From positions 1 through 15,246 of the forward strand of contig JBOHIG010000378.1 in assembly GCA_050725815.1 (NCBI GenBank): a DNA stretch of 15,246 nucleotides, in the 5' to 3' direction. Below the pieces are notes generated by a model. It was not told the origin of the DNA. It saw only the letters and a list, made by a program, of their open reading frames with translations, and did no database searches. The position numbers and the translations under genes are program-made. The DNA comes from VAZQ01 sp050725815 (GTDB lineage Bacteria > Pseudomonadota > Alphaproteobacteria > Rhizobiales > Xanthobacteraceae). Shown one piece after another: positions 13,964 to 15,246 of the stretch (position 1 is its first letter; the number at the start of each line of letters is the position of its first letter).

Positions 13964-15232
13964 TCATTTCACGTGGTCGCCATAGCCCGGAATCGGATCC
14001 ACCACCGTGATCTGCTTCACCGGGAAGTTGGAGACGATCTCGATCTCCTTCTCGTGCACGATCAGCATCTCCTCGATGCGCACGCCGTAGCGGAAGCGCT
14101 TGCCGTGCTGGGTCTCCAGCGCGAAGGTCATGCCGGCCTTGATGTAGATCGGATGATCGAGCGACCAGATTCGCGAGATCACCGGCGGATCGTATTGAGC
14201 GAGACCGAGGCCGTGGCCCCACAGGTTGGCGGCGGCCTGGTCCTCGTCCTCATAGCCCCAGGTCTCCATCGCCGAAGGCCACTTGAGTGCGATGTCGCGC
14301 GTGGTGGCGCCGACTTTCACCGCGCCAATCGAATCGTAGAGCCACTCGAGCGCGGTCGCGTAGGTATCCTTCTGCTCCTGGGAGGGCTCCTTGCCGACGC
14401 AATAGGTGCGGTAATAGCAGGACTTGTAGCCGTTCCACGTCAGCGCGGCCAAATCCATGAACACGATGTCGCCCGGCTGGATGATGCGGTCGGAGAAATT
14501 GCGCCAGTTCGGCCAGGTATTGGGGCCGGACGACACAATGACGTCCTCGACGTCCTCCATGCCTGGGATATTATAAAGATACTGCATCAGGTGCGCTGTG
14601 ACCTGGTTCTCGGTGATGCCGGGGCGCAGGAACTTCATGCACTCCCAGTGCGTGGCGTCGCCGATCGCGCCGACGATGCGGAAGCATTCCTGCTCGTCGA
14701 CGTTCTTGACGGCGCGCGCTTCCATCATCGGGGTCATGCCGTCGACCCAGGTGATGTTGTTCTCCCTGAAGATGTTGATCATGTTGATGTCGATGAAGTC
14801 GACACCGAGCTTCTGCCCGGCGACGCCGTTGTCCTTCATCGCCTGCAACACCGCCTTGGTGAACTTGTTCACTTGCTGGGTCGAAGCCGGTCCGGCCGCG
14901 CCCTTGATCCAGGCGAAGGAATGGCGGACGTTCTCCTTCGGGATCCAGGGCGAATGCCGCTCGATCTGGAAGCCGAGATCGCCCTGCTCGAACAGCACCG
15001 GCGCGCCGTCGCCGCACAGCATCGCATAGCGCAACCCGGGCTTAAGCCGGTTCCAGCCCGGCGTCAGCGTGCCAGTGAGATAGCGCACGTTCTCGTCGTA
15101 CATGCACAGCATGGCGCCGAGCCCGTGCTTCTTCATCATCTCGCGCGCGCGCTCGGTGCGATAGGTGCGCAGGCGGTCCCAATTGATGCGCTGCTGCCAA
15201 TCCATACCGGCGATGCCGAAATTCGCTCCCAT
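13964..15232 (-). CDS. M24-family (aminopeptidase P/DddP-like) metalloenzyme with altered metal site
   Basis: The 422-residue protein has the two-domain layout of creatinase/prolidase-type M24 proteins: an N-terminal domain (about 20-170, AMLCMYDENVRYLTG) and a pita-bread domain. Metal ligands by motif are Asp260 (IVFMDLAA), His340 (WGHGLGLAQYDPP), Glu373 (FALET) and Glu387 (RIEEM). The second Asp, normally in SDxxRT, is Cys272 in KSCYYRT. The HExP-like His after the HG motif is also replaced. It may therefore be a lyase or hydrolase on small molecules, as for the DMSP lyase DddP, which uses the same fold, rather than a peptidase. GGAGG lies six to seven bases before the ATG, just inside the window edge, so the gene is complete. 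It is the first visible gene of the five-gene operon; its promoter lies outside. Confidence 0.9.
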   Translation of the reverse strand: MGANFGIAGMDWQQRINWDRLRTYRTERAREMMKKHGLGAMLCMYDENVRYLTGTLTPGWNRLKPGLRYAMLCGDGAPVLFEQGDLGFQIERHSPWIPKENVRHSFAWIKGAAGPASTQQVNKFTKAVLQAMKDNGVAGQKLGVDFIDINMINIFRENNITWVDGMTPMMEARAVKNVDEQECFRIVGAIGDATHWECMKFLRPGITENQVTAHLMQYLYNIPGMEDVEDVIVSSGPNTWPNWRNFSDRIIQPGDIVFMDLAALTWNGYKSCYYRTYCVGKEPSQEQKDTYATALEWLYDSIGAVKVGATTRDIALKWPSAMETWGYEDEDQAAANLWGHGLGLAQYDPPVISRIWSLDHPIYIKAGMTFALETQHGKRFRYGVRIEEMLIVHEKEIEIVSNFPVKQITVVDPIPGYGDHVK

Positions 15233-15246
15233 GGGCGTCCTCCACC

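Noticed and set aside
13044..13985. 313-codon plus-strand frame opposite the glycosyltransferase gene
   Set aside because: Antisense shadow; the minus strand has a DXD motif, sugar-binding fold landmarks and operon overlaps.

Overview
The window looks like the chromosome of a GC-rich alphaproteobacterium, most likely a Hyphomicrobiales member of the Bradyrhizobium/Rhodopseudomonas/Xanthobacteraceae kind. This is inferred from base composition, the style of the NrtA/SsuA-type ABC genes, the Tat-exported binding protein, and intergenic palindromes of the sort common in these genomes. I could run no search. There are fourteen intact protein genes and one frameshifted gene. I see no rRNA, tRNA, IS element, prophage or CRISPR.

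Region 1 (about 1-3500, minus strand) is a three-gene ABC uptake operon: substrate-binding protein, permease, ATPase, in that transcription order. It belongs to the nitrate/sulfonate/taurine superfamily. The binding protein has an N-terminal Cys/His extension ahead of its Tat signal. Its ribosome-binding site lies in the arm of a potential RNA hairpin.

Region 2 (about 3690-6560, minus strand) has aroE (shikimate dehydrogenase) followed by three tandem paralogues for small exported proteins. Each paralogue is two copies of a beta-rich repeat joined by a nearly invariant RGTGEGHRPW linker. I know no function for them.

Region 3 (6686-9799) starts with a plus-strand ROK-type sugar-kinase-fold protein whose motifs are in circularly permuted order. 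It converges on an SDR-fold gene that lacks the whole catalytic tetrad. Divergent from that is a cyclase/kynurenine-formamidase-like gene broken by what looks like a two-base insertion.

Region 4 (9792-15232, minus strand) is a tight, overlapping five-gene operon: an M24-fold metalloenzyme with one metal ligand changed, a GT-A-type glycosyltransferase, an ATP-grasp/phosphohistidine protein without the usual acceptor domain, and two different D-2-hydroxyacid dehydrogenases. The combination suggests an undescribed catabolic or biosynthetic pathway for a hydroxy/keto acid or a phosphorylated derivative. The substrate cannot be read from the sequence.

The best candidates for something new are the permuted ROK protein, the three-paralogue exported cluster, and the five-gene operon with its acceptor-less phosphotransferase.
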